A DNA stretch of 64,000 nt. It comes from Paenibacillus pinisoli (GTDB taxonomy: Bacteria; Bacillota; Bacilli; Paenibacillales; Paenibacillaceae). How positions within the stretch are numbered: the stretch's first letter is position 1; each line of letters starts with the position of its first letter. The notes under the pieces are model-generated. The model saw only the letters and a list, made by a program, of their open reading frames with translations. It was not told where the DNA came from and searched no databases. Positions 19,117 through 28,845 of the stretch are shown piece after piece. The position numbers and the translations under genes are program-made. The stretch spans positions 434,001 through 498,000 of the forward strand of contig NZ_QXQB01000001.1 in assembly GCF_003605435.1 (NCBI RefSeq). Reading direction: 5' to 3'.

Positions 19117-20340
19117 ATGCCCAAAACGATCGTTATAGCCGTCCTGTCCATCCTGCTGGTCGGCTCTATTATCGTGCAGCCCGACGCCTCATTTCAGGCG
19201 TCGCTGCAAGGTCTCACCGTATGGTGGAATATTGTATTCCCGGGATTGCTCCCGTTTCTCGTCTTGTATGAAATCATATTAGCCTTCGGCCTAGCCCATG
19301 CCATCGGCACGACGCTGCAGCCGCTCATGCAGAGGTCGCTTGGCCTGCCCGGCGAGGCAGCGCTTGCGCTCATATTCGGATGGGCGGGCGGCTATCCCGC
19401 GGGCTCGGAGGCCGTCGCCTCCCTCCGCAAGCGCGAGCTGCTCGACCAGGCTCAAGGCCAGCGTCTGCTATCCTTCGCCCATATGCCGAACCCGCTTTTT
19501 ATGCTGGTTGTAATCGGAGCGGGCTTCCTTCATAAGCCGATTGCGGGCATGATGATAGCAGCAGCCGTCTGGGTATCCGCCCTGTGGCTGCTGCTAATGA
19601 CATCGATATTCCGCCAGCGTAAGCAAGCTTCGCCGGACGCTGATCAGAACCGCACTGCGGGCTGGCTGTCCGCATTCGCGCATGGCCTGCAAGCCGGAAG
19701 AGAGCAAGACGGCCGAAGCTTCGGCAAGGTGCTTGGCGATGCCGTCTCCGGCAGCGTGCAAAAGCTGATGGTCGTAGGCGGCTTTATGATCTTCGCCTCT
19801 GTGCTGGCCAAGCTGTCCGAGCCGCTGATCGCACCGATTCAGAAAGCGGGCTTCTCCTTCATTGGAGCCGCCTTCTTCGAGAGCCATCTGGGCTCGTATG
19901 CCGCGGCCATCTGGAATGCGCCAGGCGGCAGCGCCGCATTCGGCTGCGCCATCATCGCAGCAATACTGGCATGGAGCGGCCTCGCAGGCATCCTGCAGAC
20001 CGGCTATGCGATAGCCGGCACTGATCTGAGGCTGCTACCTTTTGTCGTACATCGCCTGAACCATGCGCTGCATGCATTCTTGCTAACCCTGCTGCTTTGG
20101 CGCCCGCTAAGCTGGCTCGCTGCCAAACTCGCCCCTGAAGGGGGCTTCCCGGTAATGGTGTCCGGCCGCTATTATACGTCAGCCATTGATGTCAGCATGC
20201 CGATGTCCGCCATGACGGCAGGAGACCTGCCTGTCCTATGGCTCTATTCGCTCTCTTCGGCAGCAGTCGTATTCGCCATCCTGCTTATTGCTTATGCATG
20301 TATTCCGCAGAAATCAAATCCCATTCGTATTGACCGGTAG
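19117..20340 (+). CDS. ylbJ: Sporulation integral membrane protein YlbJ
   Basis: YlbJ is a polytopic membrane protein needed for spore cortex formation in B. subtilis. The 407 residues have about eight hydrophobic segments and two inverted gate-like motifs typical of nucleoside-recognition transporters (PGLLPFLVLYEI, FGWAGGYPAGSEAV). I start at the ATG at 19117 because AAAGGAG lies 9 bases upstream; 23 open codons before it lack a ribosome site. Its end faces coaD with 19 bases between. Confidence 0.92.
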   Translation: MPKTIVIAVLSILLVGSIIVQPDASFQASLQGLTVWWNIVFPGLLPFLVLYEIILAFGLAHAIGTTLQPLMQRSLGLPGEAALALIFGWAGGYPAGSEAVASLRKRELLDQAQGQRLLSFAHMPNPLFMLVVIGAGFLHKPIAGMMIAAAVWVSALWLLLMTSIFRQRKQASPDADQNRTAGWLSAFAHGLQAGREQDGRSFGKVLGDAVSGSVQKLMVVGGFMIFASVLAKLSEPLIAPIQKAGFSFIGAAFFESHLGSYAAAIWNAPGGSAAFGCAIIAAILAWSGLAGILQTGYAIAGTDLRLLPFVVHRLNHALHAFLLTLLLWRPLSWLAAKLAPEGGFPVMVSGRYYTSAIDVSMPMSAMTAGDLPVLWLYSLSSAAVVFAILLIAYACIPQKSNPIRIDR

Positions 20341-20359
20341 CCGAAGCGCCCGCCAAGGA

Positions 20360-21476
<1,117 letters not shown>

Positions 21477-21638
21477 TGCTTTTTGCCCCTTTCGCAATCG
21501 TTCCCGCCTATCGTACCATACATTCCCGCGGAGAATAAAGATGAATGCATGAATCGGCTGGCCGCCGCCGCAACCTTTTTGGCGTCACCCAGCCACTCCT
21601 GCCCTTGCCGCCATAGTATACAGAAAAGGAGGAAGCTC

Positions 21639-21977
21639 ATGCCTAATTACCGTATTATTATAGACTTGTCCGACAGGAAGCTGTACCTGCTGGACAACAA
21701 TATTGTCGTCCGCGCTTACCCCGTAGGTATCGGAAGAATGGTGACCCAGTCCCCTTCGGGCGAGTTCACGATCATTAACAAGCAGCCGCATCCGGGAGGC
21801 CCTTTCGGTGCATTCTGGATGGGCCTGTCCAAGCCGCACTACGGCATACACGGCACCAATGATCCGTCTTCGATCGGAGGATTAGTCTCGCATGGCTGCA
21901 TTCGCATGTACAATCAGGACGTCCTGGAGCTGCAGGCTTTGGTGCCAATCGGGACTCGTGTGACGATTCGGCCTTAA
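21639..21977 (+). CDS. Small L,D-transpeptidase (YkuD domain)
   Basis: The 112-residue product is a bare YkuD domain: [10 protein letters not shown], the histidine of PHYGIHGTN and the catalytic Cys in VSHGCIRM. YkuD enzymes form 3-3 peptidoglycan cross-links or attach proteins to the wall. No signal peptide or LysM is present, unlike B. subtilis YkuD, so secretion route is unclear. AAAGGAGG lies 6 bases before the ATG, and a terminator follows. Confidence 0.9.
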   Translation: MPNYRIIIDLSDRKLYLLDNNIVVRAYPVGIGRMVTQSPSGEFTIINKQPHPGGPFGAFWMGLSKPHYGIHGTNDPSSIGGLVSHGCIRMYNQDVLELQALVPIGTRVTIRP

Positions 21978-21983
21978 CTGCAC

Positions 21984-22025
21984 AAAGAGCGCTATTGGAG
22001 GGAGATCCTCGAATAGCGCTCTTTT
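21984..22025 (+). terminator. Terminator after the L,D-transpeptidase gene
   Basis: Perfect 13-base arms (21984-21996 and 22012-22024) around a 15-base loop end in TTTT on the plus strand. Confidence 0.92.
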
Positions 22026-22124
22026 GGTTATTCCACAGGCAGCATTGGAATACTGTATGTCCAATCAGAGTTAAACGAATCACACTATAGTCGTGTATAC
22101 AAGCCAACAAAACCGGATTTTTAA

Positions 22125-23015
22125 TTAGCTTGGTTCGACTCCGCCCATCGCCTTGTACGCGTCCAGAACATTTTGCAACGCCTTCTTCTCTGCCGCTGTA
22201 ACGGTACGATCATAATGAAACTGATCGCCTTGATGTCTGATGAGCGTTTTTTTAGAAGAAATAATCGCTTTAATCATTTCCATCTCATATTTCGATACGT
22301 TCCCATCGTAGTATTCCCATACGCCGCTGTATCCGTTATCGCGTTGAATCTCACCATAGGACGGAGAGACGGTGTATGTCTCGTCGTCCGCTTTAATCGT
22401 ATAGCTGTCCATGAATACCCAATCATCCCCGGTATATCGAATCGCAATCCGAAGCCATGGAGAAGATCCTTCTTGAGTGCCGAAATAAATATGAAAGGAG
22501 TTGGAATTTACATATTTTGCAGACGTTTTATCGGTATAAAAAGTTCTCTCCGTTATCTCATCATACTCCTTGCGCATCTTGCCCGTTGCCGCCGCTAGGC
22601 GCGCCTTCTCTTCCTCTTCCTTCGCTTTGGCCTCAGCAGCGATGCGTTTATTCTCTTTTTCAATTTCCGTTGTCAGCCGTGCGCTCAAATCTGCTAACGT
22701 TGCGATATGCTCTGAATCGGGATGTTTGCTTTTCAGCGAAGACAAGGTAGTATTCAATCCGTTCAAATCTTCTTTTTCGAATTGAAGTTTTCCTGCCGCT
22801 AACATCTTGTCCGGCCCGTTTTTCAATTCGTCGATTTCCTTTTTTAATTGTTCGATCTCGCTTTTCAAATTACCGTTCTCCGTCTTGAGCACGGATACAC
22901 TTTCTTTCTCGGTTTTCAACTCCGCAGATAATTCCGCTGTGTTTCCAGAGCCGCATGCGCTTAAGGAAGCAATTATAATGGCAGCGACCATAATACGAGA
23001 TAGCGGATTTTTCAC
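22125..23015 (-). CDS. Coiled-coil lipoprotein of unknown function
   Basis: The 296-residue product begins with a lipoprotein signal peptide (MKNPLSRIMVAAIIIASLSAC), with the lipidated Cys at residue 21. Next is a heptad-rich coiled coil (about residues 25-70), a second charged helix (about 110-145) and a C-terminal globular domain of mixed strands with no motif I recognise. The GTG at 23013-23015 is preferred to the upstream TTG because it places the signal peptide properly; its ribosome site is poor. It stands alone between two terminators. Confidence 0.75.
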   Translation of the reverse strand: MKNPLSRIMVAAIIIASLSACGSGNTAELSAELKTEKESVSVLKTENGNLKSEIEQLKKEIDELKNGPDKMLAAGKLQFEKEDLNGLNTTLSSLKSKHPDSEHIATLADLSARLTTEIEKENKRIAAEAKAKEEEEKARLAAATGKMRKEYDEITERTFYTDKTSAKYVNSNSFHIYFGTQEGSSPWLRIAIRYTGDDWVFMDSYTIKADDETYTVSPSYGEIQRDNGYSGVWEYYDGNVSKYEMEMIKAIISSKKTLIRHQGDQFHYDRTVTAAEKKALQNVLDAYKAMGGVEPS

Positions 23016-23142
23016 CTTATAACCCCCATTGATATATTTCAAGAATGTGACTTTAGAACTAGATTACAGCTATATTCTTCCAATGTGAAGCACTATTTTT
23101 GTTGAAAAACAGAAAACTTTCGTCATGCAAGTTATTCATACA

Positions 23143-23181
23143 AAAAAAGGCGACCTCTGTATTCAGAGAATCGCCTCTTTT
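23143..23181 (-). terminator. Terminator after the Mrr-like gene
   Basis: A GGCGA..CTCTG stem (23149-23159 with 23164-23175, two-base asymmetry) is followed on the minus strand by seven T residues. It ends the 23235-23993 transcript. Confidence 0.82.
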
Positions 23182-23234
23182 AAACGGATAACAAGTTAAA
23201 AAAAGATTCCGGCTCATGGCCGAAAGATCTTAAA

Positions 23235-23993
23235 TCACGCTATGTCTACTGTATGCCTGCATTTAGGAAAGTTCATGCATCCGTAAAACTCACCCCGGCT
23301 GCTCTTCCTCTTTACTAGCATATAACCACATTTGGGGCATTCATCATTATCGAGTTCTGTAATCAGCGGCTGCTCCACTAACTCTTCAACCGGATGTTCA
23401 ACGATTTGTTTTGCCACTGGCATTTTAGACGTCTCTGGATTAATCTCCAGAATCATCTCGATCAATTGCTGCCGATTTATCAATCGAACCCCGTTGGACT
23501 TCGCAAGTGTGTAGGCTTGCTCTGTATAATCGGCATTTGTTACAACCCAAGCTTCAGTTGCTCCATAGTGATTCATTGCTGTATGTACTTCCTGGACTGC
23601 TTTCAAGCTTACGTTCTTGCTGTACCTCTTCGCCTGGACCACGATCTTTTTGCTGGCTTTAGTTAAGACCAAATCCGCCCCGAAATCACCCGCTGATTTT
23701 GTTACTTCGGCTGCGTAGCCATGCGCCTTGAACAGATGGCCTAAATAAAGTTCGAACTTGCGCCCATCCATCTTATCTATGTCGGCGATCCCTGATCTCT
23801 TCAATCGTTCAGCATGTTTTTGATTATGAATGATAACGATAGCCACGTACAATCCAAGTATGCTTCCCGCTGCAACACAGCCGACTGCTAAGGACTTAGT
23901 TAATAAATAACCACCATACAAGGCCCCGCCCATTAACAAAAAAACTAAGCTTTGAACTGGATCAAGCTGTTCCTTCTTTCTTCTCCGCGACAT
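23235..23993 (-). CDS. Membrane-anchored Mrr-type nuclease with zinc ribbon
   Basis: The 252 residues have two N-terminal membrane segments (about 15-53), an Mrr_cat/PD-(D/E)XK domain (about 73-165) with the catalytic D in SAGDFGADLVL and the QxK of IVVQAKRYS, and a C-terminal topoisomerase-type zinc ribbon (CPKCGYM ... FYGCMNFPKCRHT). Mrr-family enzymes cut methylated or foreign DNA. AAGGAG lies 9 bases before the ATG at 23991-23993. It is a single-gene unit near the prophage edge and may be host defence. Confidence 0.85.
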   Translation of the reverse strand: MSRRRKKEQLDPVQSLVFLLMGGALYGGYLLTKSLAVGCVAAGSILGLYVAIVIIHNQKHAERLKRSGIADIDKMDGRKFELYLGHLFKAHGYAAEVTKSAGDFGADLVLTKASKKIVVQAKRYSKNVSLKAVQEVHTAMNHYGATEAWVVTNADYTEQAYTLAKSNGVRLINRQQLIEMILEINPETSKMPVAKQIVEHPVEELVEQPLITELDNDECPKCGYMLVKRKSSRGEFYGCMNFPKCRHTVDIA

Positions 23994-24186
23994 AAACAAT
24001 AGCTCCTTTTGTAAATAAGTTCTTATAATTATACATCATTCCCAGTGATTCGGTAGTCTGTTAGCACTATAAATTTATATAACTTCTTTTGTAGTTAACA
24101 TTACGAATCAATATATATTCATTTGTAATGTTTAATTTGATAGAACTTTTGAAATTCCTAGGATTTTCTCTTTCTAAAAAAGGTCA

Positions 24187-24216
24187 GAGGAGCAGCTCCA
24201 AATGGAACTGCTCCTC
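24187..24216. terminator. Terminator-like hairpin
   Basis: Arms 24187-24199 and 24204-24216 pair at 12 of 13 positions around a 4-base loop. On the minus strand a T run follows after five other bases. No gene directly upstream on either strand explains it. Confidence 0.5.
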
Positions 24217-24370
24217 TTATTATTGCTATTAGCCTATTCTTATTAATTCAAATTTCTGAAGCAAGATAAAACGATGAAGAAAATTTGGTCAGCAATTGGT
24301 CAACCATTTTAACTATTCATAATTCCTCGCTTCAACCCCTCGATACATAAACATTCCCACAAAAATAATC

Positions 24371-24396
24371 GAGGCCCCCTTTCGGGGGCCTCTTTC
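24371..24396. terminator. Strong terminator hairpin
   Basis: GAGGCCCC pairs with GGGGCCTC (24371-24392) around a short loop; TCTTTC follows on the plus strand and GATTATTTTTG on the minus strand. It could end the minus-strand YolD-like operon or a lost plus-strand gene. Confidence 0.75.
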
Positions 24397-24599
24397 ATGG
24401 GAGAGGAGAATTACCACATATGATTGAGAGAGAATGCCAATGAATATGGATGTTCTGCGGGGGAATGACTCTCGGTTTTGTGCCTCGGACTGAAGGAAAA
24501 TGAAATAAGATGAAGAAAATAGAACCCAATTAGAACCCGCGAACATCAAATCATAGCTGCTCCTCCGGCACAACATATTGAACGGGTTGCACGAATTTT

Positions 24600-24856
24600 T
24601 CAGGTTAGGAGTGCTGGCTTTACGCTGGCTATGTTATCCGCCGGCACGTGGTAGACTTCGCCGCCATCGTGGACCTCGACATATTCATCCCTAGACACAA
24701 GAGTAGTACCAGCTCATTCAGCGCTGCACGCACCCTGTGCTTAGAACGTCCGGACCATCGAACAATATATGGAATGACCCTTTCGAAATCCGTCCACTCA
24801 TTCCGGTATCGATTCCATGCGATGCTCAGAACTTTGCGGGCATTATCGCTCAACAT
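24600..24856 (-). pseudogene. Frameshifted small gene downstream of the YolD-like gene
   Basis: The minus frame from ATG 24854-24856 reads MLSDNARKVLSIAWNRYRNE and continues through RSKHRVRAALNELV, then becomes implausible. From about 24690 a different frame gives LVSRDEYVEVHDGGEVYHVP and ends at the stop at 24600-24602. Joining the two restores a compact helical protein of about 84 residues with a winged-helix look, so one base has probably been lost or gained near 24690-24720. The start overlaps the YolD-like stop by 14 bases. Family unknown. Confidence 0.6.
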
Positions 24857-25070
24857 CCGCAATACCTTCGATGTCGCCGAGGATGAACCAGTCGCCTTCC
24901 ACCTTGAAGCGGCCCCGCTGCCGATCAATGCCCTGCACTACACCAATAACACGAAGTGATTCATAACGATCAAATAGATATATGTTAACTGGCCGACCAA
25001 GCAAACGATCGACGCGGACAAGATCCTGATCATCTAAGTACGTTCTGGTACGCGTAATTAGGTTATCCAT
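24843..25070 (-). CDS. YolD-like protein
   Basis: The 75-residue product has the YolD-type barrel pattern: RPVNIYLFDRYESLRVIGVV, then QGIDRQRGRFKV and an acidic end FILGDIEGIADVE. YolD-like genes often sit next to Y-family DNA polymerase genes and are LexA-controlled. AAAGGGGGAG precedes the ATG at 25068-25070. It is shorter than usual YolD proteins and no polymerase gene is present. Confidence 0.65.
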   Translation of the reverse strand: MDNLITRTRTYLDDQDLVRVDRLLGRPVNIYLFDRYESLRVIGVVQGIDRQRGRFKVEGDWFILGDIEGIADVER

Positions 25071-25109
25071 ATCGCTCCCCCTTTGCCAACTCAATTTCAA
25101 CGATTCCGC

Positions 25110-25259
25110 TCAAATTAAAAATGCGGATGGCCTGTGCGGAATAGCAATAGGCTTTACCTTCTCACCCTTGACCGATATGACACGCACATCCCTGAAGCTG
25201 ACTTGTCTCTTACGATCCAAATAAATGAGTTGGACGAGCTGCCCGATGTAATTTTCCAT
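25110..25259 (-). CDS. Short WYL-like SOS-associated protein
   Basis: The 49-residue product (MENYIGQLVQLIYLDRKRQ then VSFRDVRVISVKGEKVKPI) resembles the short WYL-like proteins encoded with YolD and Y-family polymerases; it ends earlier than relatives I recall. The ATG at 25257-25259 has only a weak site upstream; an earlier in-frame ATG lies inside a LexA box and would leave no leader. It is first in an operon with the YolD-like gene 39 bases downstream. Confidence 0.55.
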   Translation of the reverse strand: MENYIGQLVQLIYLDRKRQVSFRDVRVISVKGEKVKPIAIPHRPSAFLI

Positions 25260-25275
25260 TAAGCCCATCCAAATA

Positions 25276-25320
25276 CGAACGTTTGTTCTCATTGTGTGCG
25301 AATGAACGTTCTTTATGCAA
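25276..25320 (-). promoter_or_regulatory. Promoter with two LexA (DinR) boxes
   Basis: CGAACGTTTGTTCT (25276-25289) and CGAATGAACGTTCT (25299-25312) match the Gram-positive LexA consensus CGAACNNNNGTTCG with one and two changes; they are 23 bases apart. The minus-strand promoter TTGCAT (25315-25320), 18 bases, CACAAT (25291-25296) is overlapped by both. DNA damage should induce the small operon at 24600-25259. Confidence 0.75.
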
Positions 25321-25552
25321 TAAAGAAAACCCCATTCGTTGTTCGAATTGCCTCCCTTTCTTTCCTTTCGAGAATAAAAACTAGTCTTTATGAACTATAC
25401 TTGATAAAACTTTTGAATCACCATCTTCCACATATCGTCATTTATCTGCAATTGTTGTAAACTAGGTATAATATATACTTCAAAGAGATAATTTTCGTTC
25501 TGAAAAATGGAGCTACTTTACTAAAAATCATCTGGTTATTAGGAGGACTTTC

Positions 25553-28150
25553 ATGTTGCGAGTGCTATTTATTCCTGGAATTAAAGGTACCGAGTTATTA
25601 TTAAATGAAGATAACGTCTGGTTTCCAAAAAACACAAGAGATTTAGAATATCTTACTAGACCAGATTTAGAACCAGGAGGACTAATACGTAGTGTTAGTG
25701 CATTTACTTATATTAATGTAAGTGTTTACAGGGGGATTCTTGACGAATTTGCAGGTCAACAATTTGATTACCATTCATATGATTGGCGTCAGGATATCTT
25801 CACACAAGTGAAAGGATTGGTCGCCAAAATCAAAACTTTTATTGATCGAGGAGACGAAATTGTATTAATTGGACATAGTATGGGCGGGATGTTAGCAAAA
25901 TTAGCTATTCTGCAATTAGAAAAGAATGAAGAGCATCACAACATAAAAAAACTACTCACAATTGGAACCCCTTGGCATGGAGCGCCTGATGCATACAAAG
26001 CACTTGCATACGGTGAGCCAGGCATTTTTCCAAAACTCTCTCAAGCATATCTATTCCTAGATGATAAAAGAACAAGGAGGCTAGCTAGACAGTTTCCGTC
26101 AACATATCAACTTCTTCCAAGTCAACACTACTTTGAGTCAGCTTATGGCAAGTTCCTTTTTAATCCTAACAAAGATAAAAGCTATGATGACATAAAGCAG
26201 GATGTATCATCATTTTATCGTAAGGATAATCTCGAGTTTGTCGAAGTTTGGGACAGATATATATCTCCTGTCCATCAAGCTATGTTAAAACCTTTGCCAG
26301 ATTCGGTGGAGCACGATTGCTTAATTGGTCATTGTTACCCAACAATTTACCAACTACCGGATTCCGCTCTATTTGGCATGAGGGTTATTTTTAAATCTAA
26401 TGCAATATTTATGAATGGAGATGGAGTGGTTCCGATATTTAGTGCAACTCCAACCCATCCCGCTAATCTTTACTATACTGAAGGTCAGCACGCAGAACTA
26501 TGCTCATCTCAAAATGTTTTAGATTTCATAGCTTGGTCACTAGGAAATAAGGAAGGTCCACTACCAGATGGTATTAATCTAAAAACCTCTGACGATCTAC
26601 ATAACGGATTTATGGCGAGCATAAAATGCCCTGTTACACCTACTTTCCTTGATGAGAATAACAGGTACATTGCAGGTCAATTTGATCCGAAAATTGAAGA
26701 AATCAGCGACCTATCTAATAACCCTAAGTTAGTTTATTTTCCATTAGGTGACTCGAAATATCTTTTTGTGCCTCAAGATGCGGAAACTAATATTAAAGTT
26801 AAATTAACTTCACACGAAAAAGGCATAGCTGATATTTCTCTTCAAATCCTAAATGAAGAAGTAACTGAAATAACGTTTGATCCACTTCCAATTGATACAG
26901 GTGAAACAGCAATCGTTTCGTTTCCTCTGTTCACAGCTGATAAAGAACCTTCTCTGCGAAAAACTAAAGGGACAGAATATATATATACTCAGACAAAAAA
27001 ACAACAGAACAGCGCCGATTTAATAGAAAAGAAACCGACTATACCAATAATTGAAATAGTGGCCAAACCACAAAAAGATACGAAAAAAGTAAAGTATCAA
27101 CTTGTTTTTTCAGGTCCTATAGATGTAAGCATAAACAACGCGAATAACGAACTAATTGATGTGGTTTACTATTCCCTAAATGGAGAGCCACCAACAACAT
27201 ATAAGGATGCATTTTCTTTAGACCTTCCTGCAGGCAATCATAAAATTGTCGCCTTTGGTAAAGATATATTCGGAAGGCCGATAAAATCAAAGGAATACGA
27301 ATTTTCAATTGATACGATTGCTCCATTCACAAAACCGGCCATTACTGCCACACCTGATGGTCTAGAAATTCTTTTCACAACGCAAACGCTTGGGACAAAA
27401 GTTGATACCTTGTACAGATTTGTAACTGTTGATGAGTTGGATTCGATTGATGAAGATTCATGGACAAATGTAAAACCAGGAGATACAGTTACAAAAAATT
27501 GGGGGAAGCTTTCTTTATCAAAAAGCGAAATGTTAGTACTGCAATATTACTCGAAAAATCCATTTGGGCCTACTGAAGACGTAAAGAATTTAAACATACG
27601 TCTTGGTAACATACCAGCGATTATGTGGGAAGAAACTAATGCGTATATCACGCCAGAGATGATTTGGTCAAACTTTCTAGGGATGAACCCCTTTGCAATT
27701 TCTGATTTCAGTGTTACATTAATTGGTAAGAAGCATCTTGCCGGAACACTTTCAGAAGCAGTTGCAGATAATGTAAAGGGAGTTACTCTTGATTCGGTGT
27801 ATCTACGATTGACTGTAATGTATGATGAAAAATATGCACTCTTTTTCATTGGCCCTCCAACTGAAGTTTTAAAAATTGGTCAAGAGTACAAATTTTCTTT
27901 TGAATTGTTGACGGAAAGATCCAAAGAAAAAATTGAACATACAAACCCAAGAGCCGTCCTTCGTGCACTAAGAAGTCCGATTCCAGACAATAATATAGAA
28001 CTTGAAAATGTAGATGGCACATTTAAAGGAAAGTTTATTGTGTCTGATTCATTTACGAAGTACAAGTTTAGATTAGTTATAACAGACCAAAAGAACCTTA
28101 ATCCATCGTTACGTGAGATACCATTGACACTAAAAGAGGAAAATACTTAG
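25553..28150 (+). CDS. LCAT/PGAP1-like alpha/beta hydrolase with Ig-like C-terminal region
   Basis: The 865-residue product starts MLRVLFIPGIKGTELL, an oxyanion-region motif of lecithin:cholesterol acyltransferase-like lipases, and keeps a complete triad: Ser109 in LIGHSMGG, Asp290 in NGDGVVP and His313 in EGQHAEL. From about residue 520 beta-rich Ig/OmpL47-like modules follow (YYSLNGEPPTTYKDAFSLDL, GKDIFGRP). No signal peptide or membrane segment is seen, so it is probably cytosolic. AGGAGG lies 6 bases before the ATG and a TATAAT is at 25467-25472. It is AT-rich and opposite in strand to the lysis genes, so I take it as cargo; substrate unknown. Confidence 0.72.
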   Translation: MLRVLFIPGIKGTELLLNEDNVWFPKNTRDLEYLTRPDLEPGGLIRSVSAFTYINVSVYRGILDEFAGQQFDYHSYDWRQDIFTQVKGLVAKIKTFIDRGDEIVLIGHSMGGMLAKLAILQLEKNEEHHNIKKLLTIGTPWHGAPDAYKALAYGEPGIFPKLSQAYLFLDDKRTRRLARQFPSTYQLLPSQHYFESAYGKFLFNPNKDKSYDDIKQDVSSFYRKDNLEFVEVWDRYISPVHQAMLKPLPDSVEHDCLIGHCYPTIYQLPDSALFGMRVIFKSNAIFMNGDGVVPIFSATPTHPANLYYTEGQHAELCSSQNVLDFIAWSLGNKEGPLPDGINLKTSDDLHNGFMASIKCPVTPTFLDENNRYIAGQFDPKIEEISDLSNNPKLVYFPLGDSKYLFVPQDAETNIKVKLTSHEKGIADISLQILNEEVTEITFDPLPIDTGETAIVSFPLFTADKEPSLRKTKGTEYIYTQTKKQQNSADLIEKKPTIPIIEIVAKPQKDTKKVKYQLVFSGPIDVSINNANNELIDVVYYSLNGEPPTTYKDAFSLDLPAGNHKIVAFGKDIFGRPIKSKEYEFSIDTIAPFTKPAITATPDGLEILFTTQTLGTKVDTLYRFVTVDELDSIDEDSWTNVKPGDTVTKNWGKLSLSKSEMLVLQYYSKNPFGPTEDVKNLNIRLGNIPAIMWEETNAYITPEMIWSNFLGMNPFAISDFSVTLIGKKHLAGTLSEAVADNVKGVTLDSVYLRLTVMYDEKYALFFIGPPTEVLKIGQEYKFSFELLTERSKEKIEHTNPRAVLRALRSPIPDNNIELENVDGTFKGKFIVSDSFTKYKFRLVITDQKNLNPSLREIPLTLKEENT

Positions 28151-28167
28151 TTTAAGGAGGCGAGGAT

Positions 28168-28740
28168 ATGCCCATATGGCTAATTATCCAAATTGGACTG
28201 TTAGTTTTATCGTCACTCCTCGCCTTCGTATTTTATATTTCTAAAGGTTGGAGAATTGGACTTCCATTTAATAAAGATCAAGCAATGAAATTGATATTTA
28301 TTAGGATAGTGCCAATTCTGTGGTTGAGTTCTTCATTTGTAATTGGCATTATTTATTTACTGATTAACACTCAGATTTTTAGTGATTCACTGCAAGTACT
28401 TTCAATGATCGTTTTTCCTTTGATAACATTAACAATCATATTTATCGGAATTCGAAAACGTGACAAACAAAATGAATCTGAAAAACAATATGAGCGTAAT
28501 GCATTAAAAAAAATAAGTGAAAAATGTGAGCAATGGATAAATCAGTTCAGTTTCATTTCCTCCGAAAATGTTGAATTAAAAGTTTATATTTCAAAAGGAA
28601 ATCCCATTGGCAAGATAAGCGTTTTTAATGTAAATGAACAACAAAAAAATGAGATAAATCAATTCAAAGATTCACTTCCCCATAATGTTTATCTGGAAGT
28701 ATTCCCTTTTAGCAATAATGGTGACGACTATATTCATTAA
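28168..28740 (+). CDS. Membrane protein coupled to the LCAT-like hydrolase
   Basis: The 190-residue product has three hydrophobic segments (about 3-24, 42-67, 76-92) and a cytoplasmic C-terminal domain of about 95 residues with no motif I recognise. It starts 17 bases after the hydrolase stop with AAGGAGG upstream and shares its AT-rich composition and terminator, so the two form a bicistronic unit. Confidence 0.75.
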   Translation: MPIWLIIQIGLLVLSSLLAFVFYISKGWRIGLPFNKDQAMKLIFIRIVPILWLSSSFVIGIIYLLINTQIFSDSLQVLSMIVFPLITLTIIFIGIRKRDKQNESEKQYERNALKKISEKCEQWINQFSFISSENVELKVYISKGNPIGKISVFNVNEQQKNEINQFKDSLPHNVYLEVFPFSNNGDDYIH

Positions 28741-28772
28741 AGCCCTTTAACTTAAAGCTAAAGGGCTTTTTT
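28739..28772 (+). terminator. Terminator of the hydrolase/membrane protein unit
   Basis: AAAGCCCTTTA (28739-28749) pairs with TAAAGGGCTTT (28759-28769), followed by a T run on the plus strand. The arrangement is nearly symmetric and could also stop minus-strand lysis transcripts. Confidence 0.9.
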
Positions 28773-28826
28773 GCTGCTTCGATATAGAACTGCCGCAAAC
28801 TGCGCCCGCGTTAACGGCTGAAGGAC
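28758..28826 (-). pseudogene. Relic of an S-layer homology (SLH) domain
   Basis: Between stops, this 22-codon minus-strand frame reads VLQPLTRAQFAAVLYRSSK followed by KAL. This matches the conserved end of SLH domains and resembles QPLTRAQAAVLLDRLGL at the end of the endolysin at 29448. It has no start. It is most simply the last bit of an older SLH-tailed gene, perhaps a previous endolysin, left when cargo was exchanged. Confidence 0.6.
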
Positions 28827-28845
28827 TTAAAAATGTGTTGAAATC

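Larger units (their letters stand above)
24000..24599. other. Gene-free stretch with hairpins and an imperfect repeat at the prophage edge
   Basis: No credible gene is seen in these 600 bases. The stretch holds a 13-base-arm hairpin at 24187-24216 with one mismatch, a strong hairpin at 24371-24392, and two imperfect copies of a block built around GATGAAGAAAAT (about 24256-24302 and 24491-24540), each followed by a short directly repeated word. The base composition turns AT-rich from about 24000. Confidence 0.6.

Noticed and set aside
24313-24576. 87-codon minus-strand frame in the prophage-edge gap
   Set aside because: Runs straight through a strong terminator hairpin and lacks coding character or a ribosome site.
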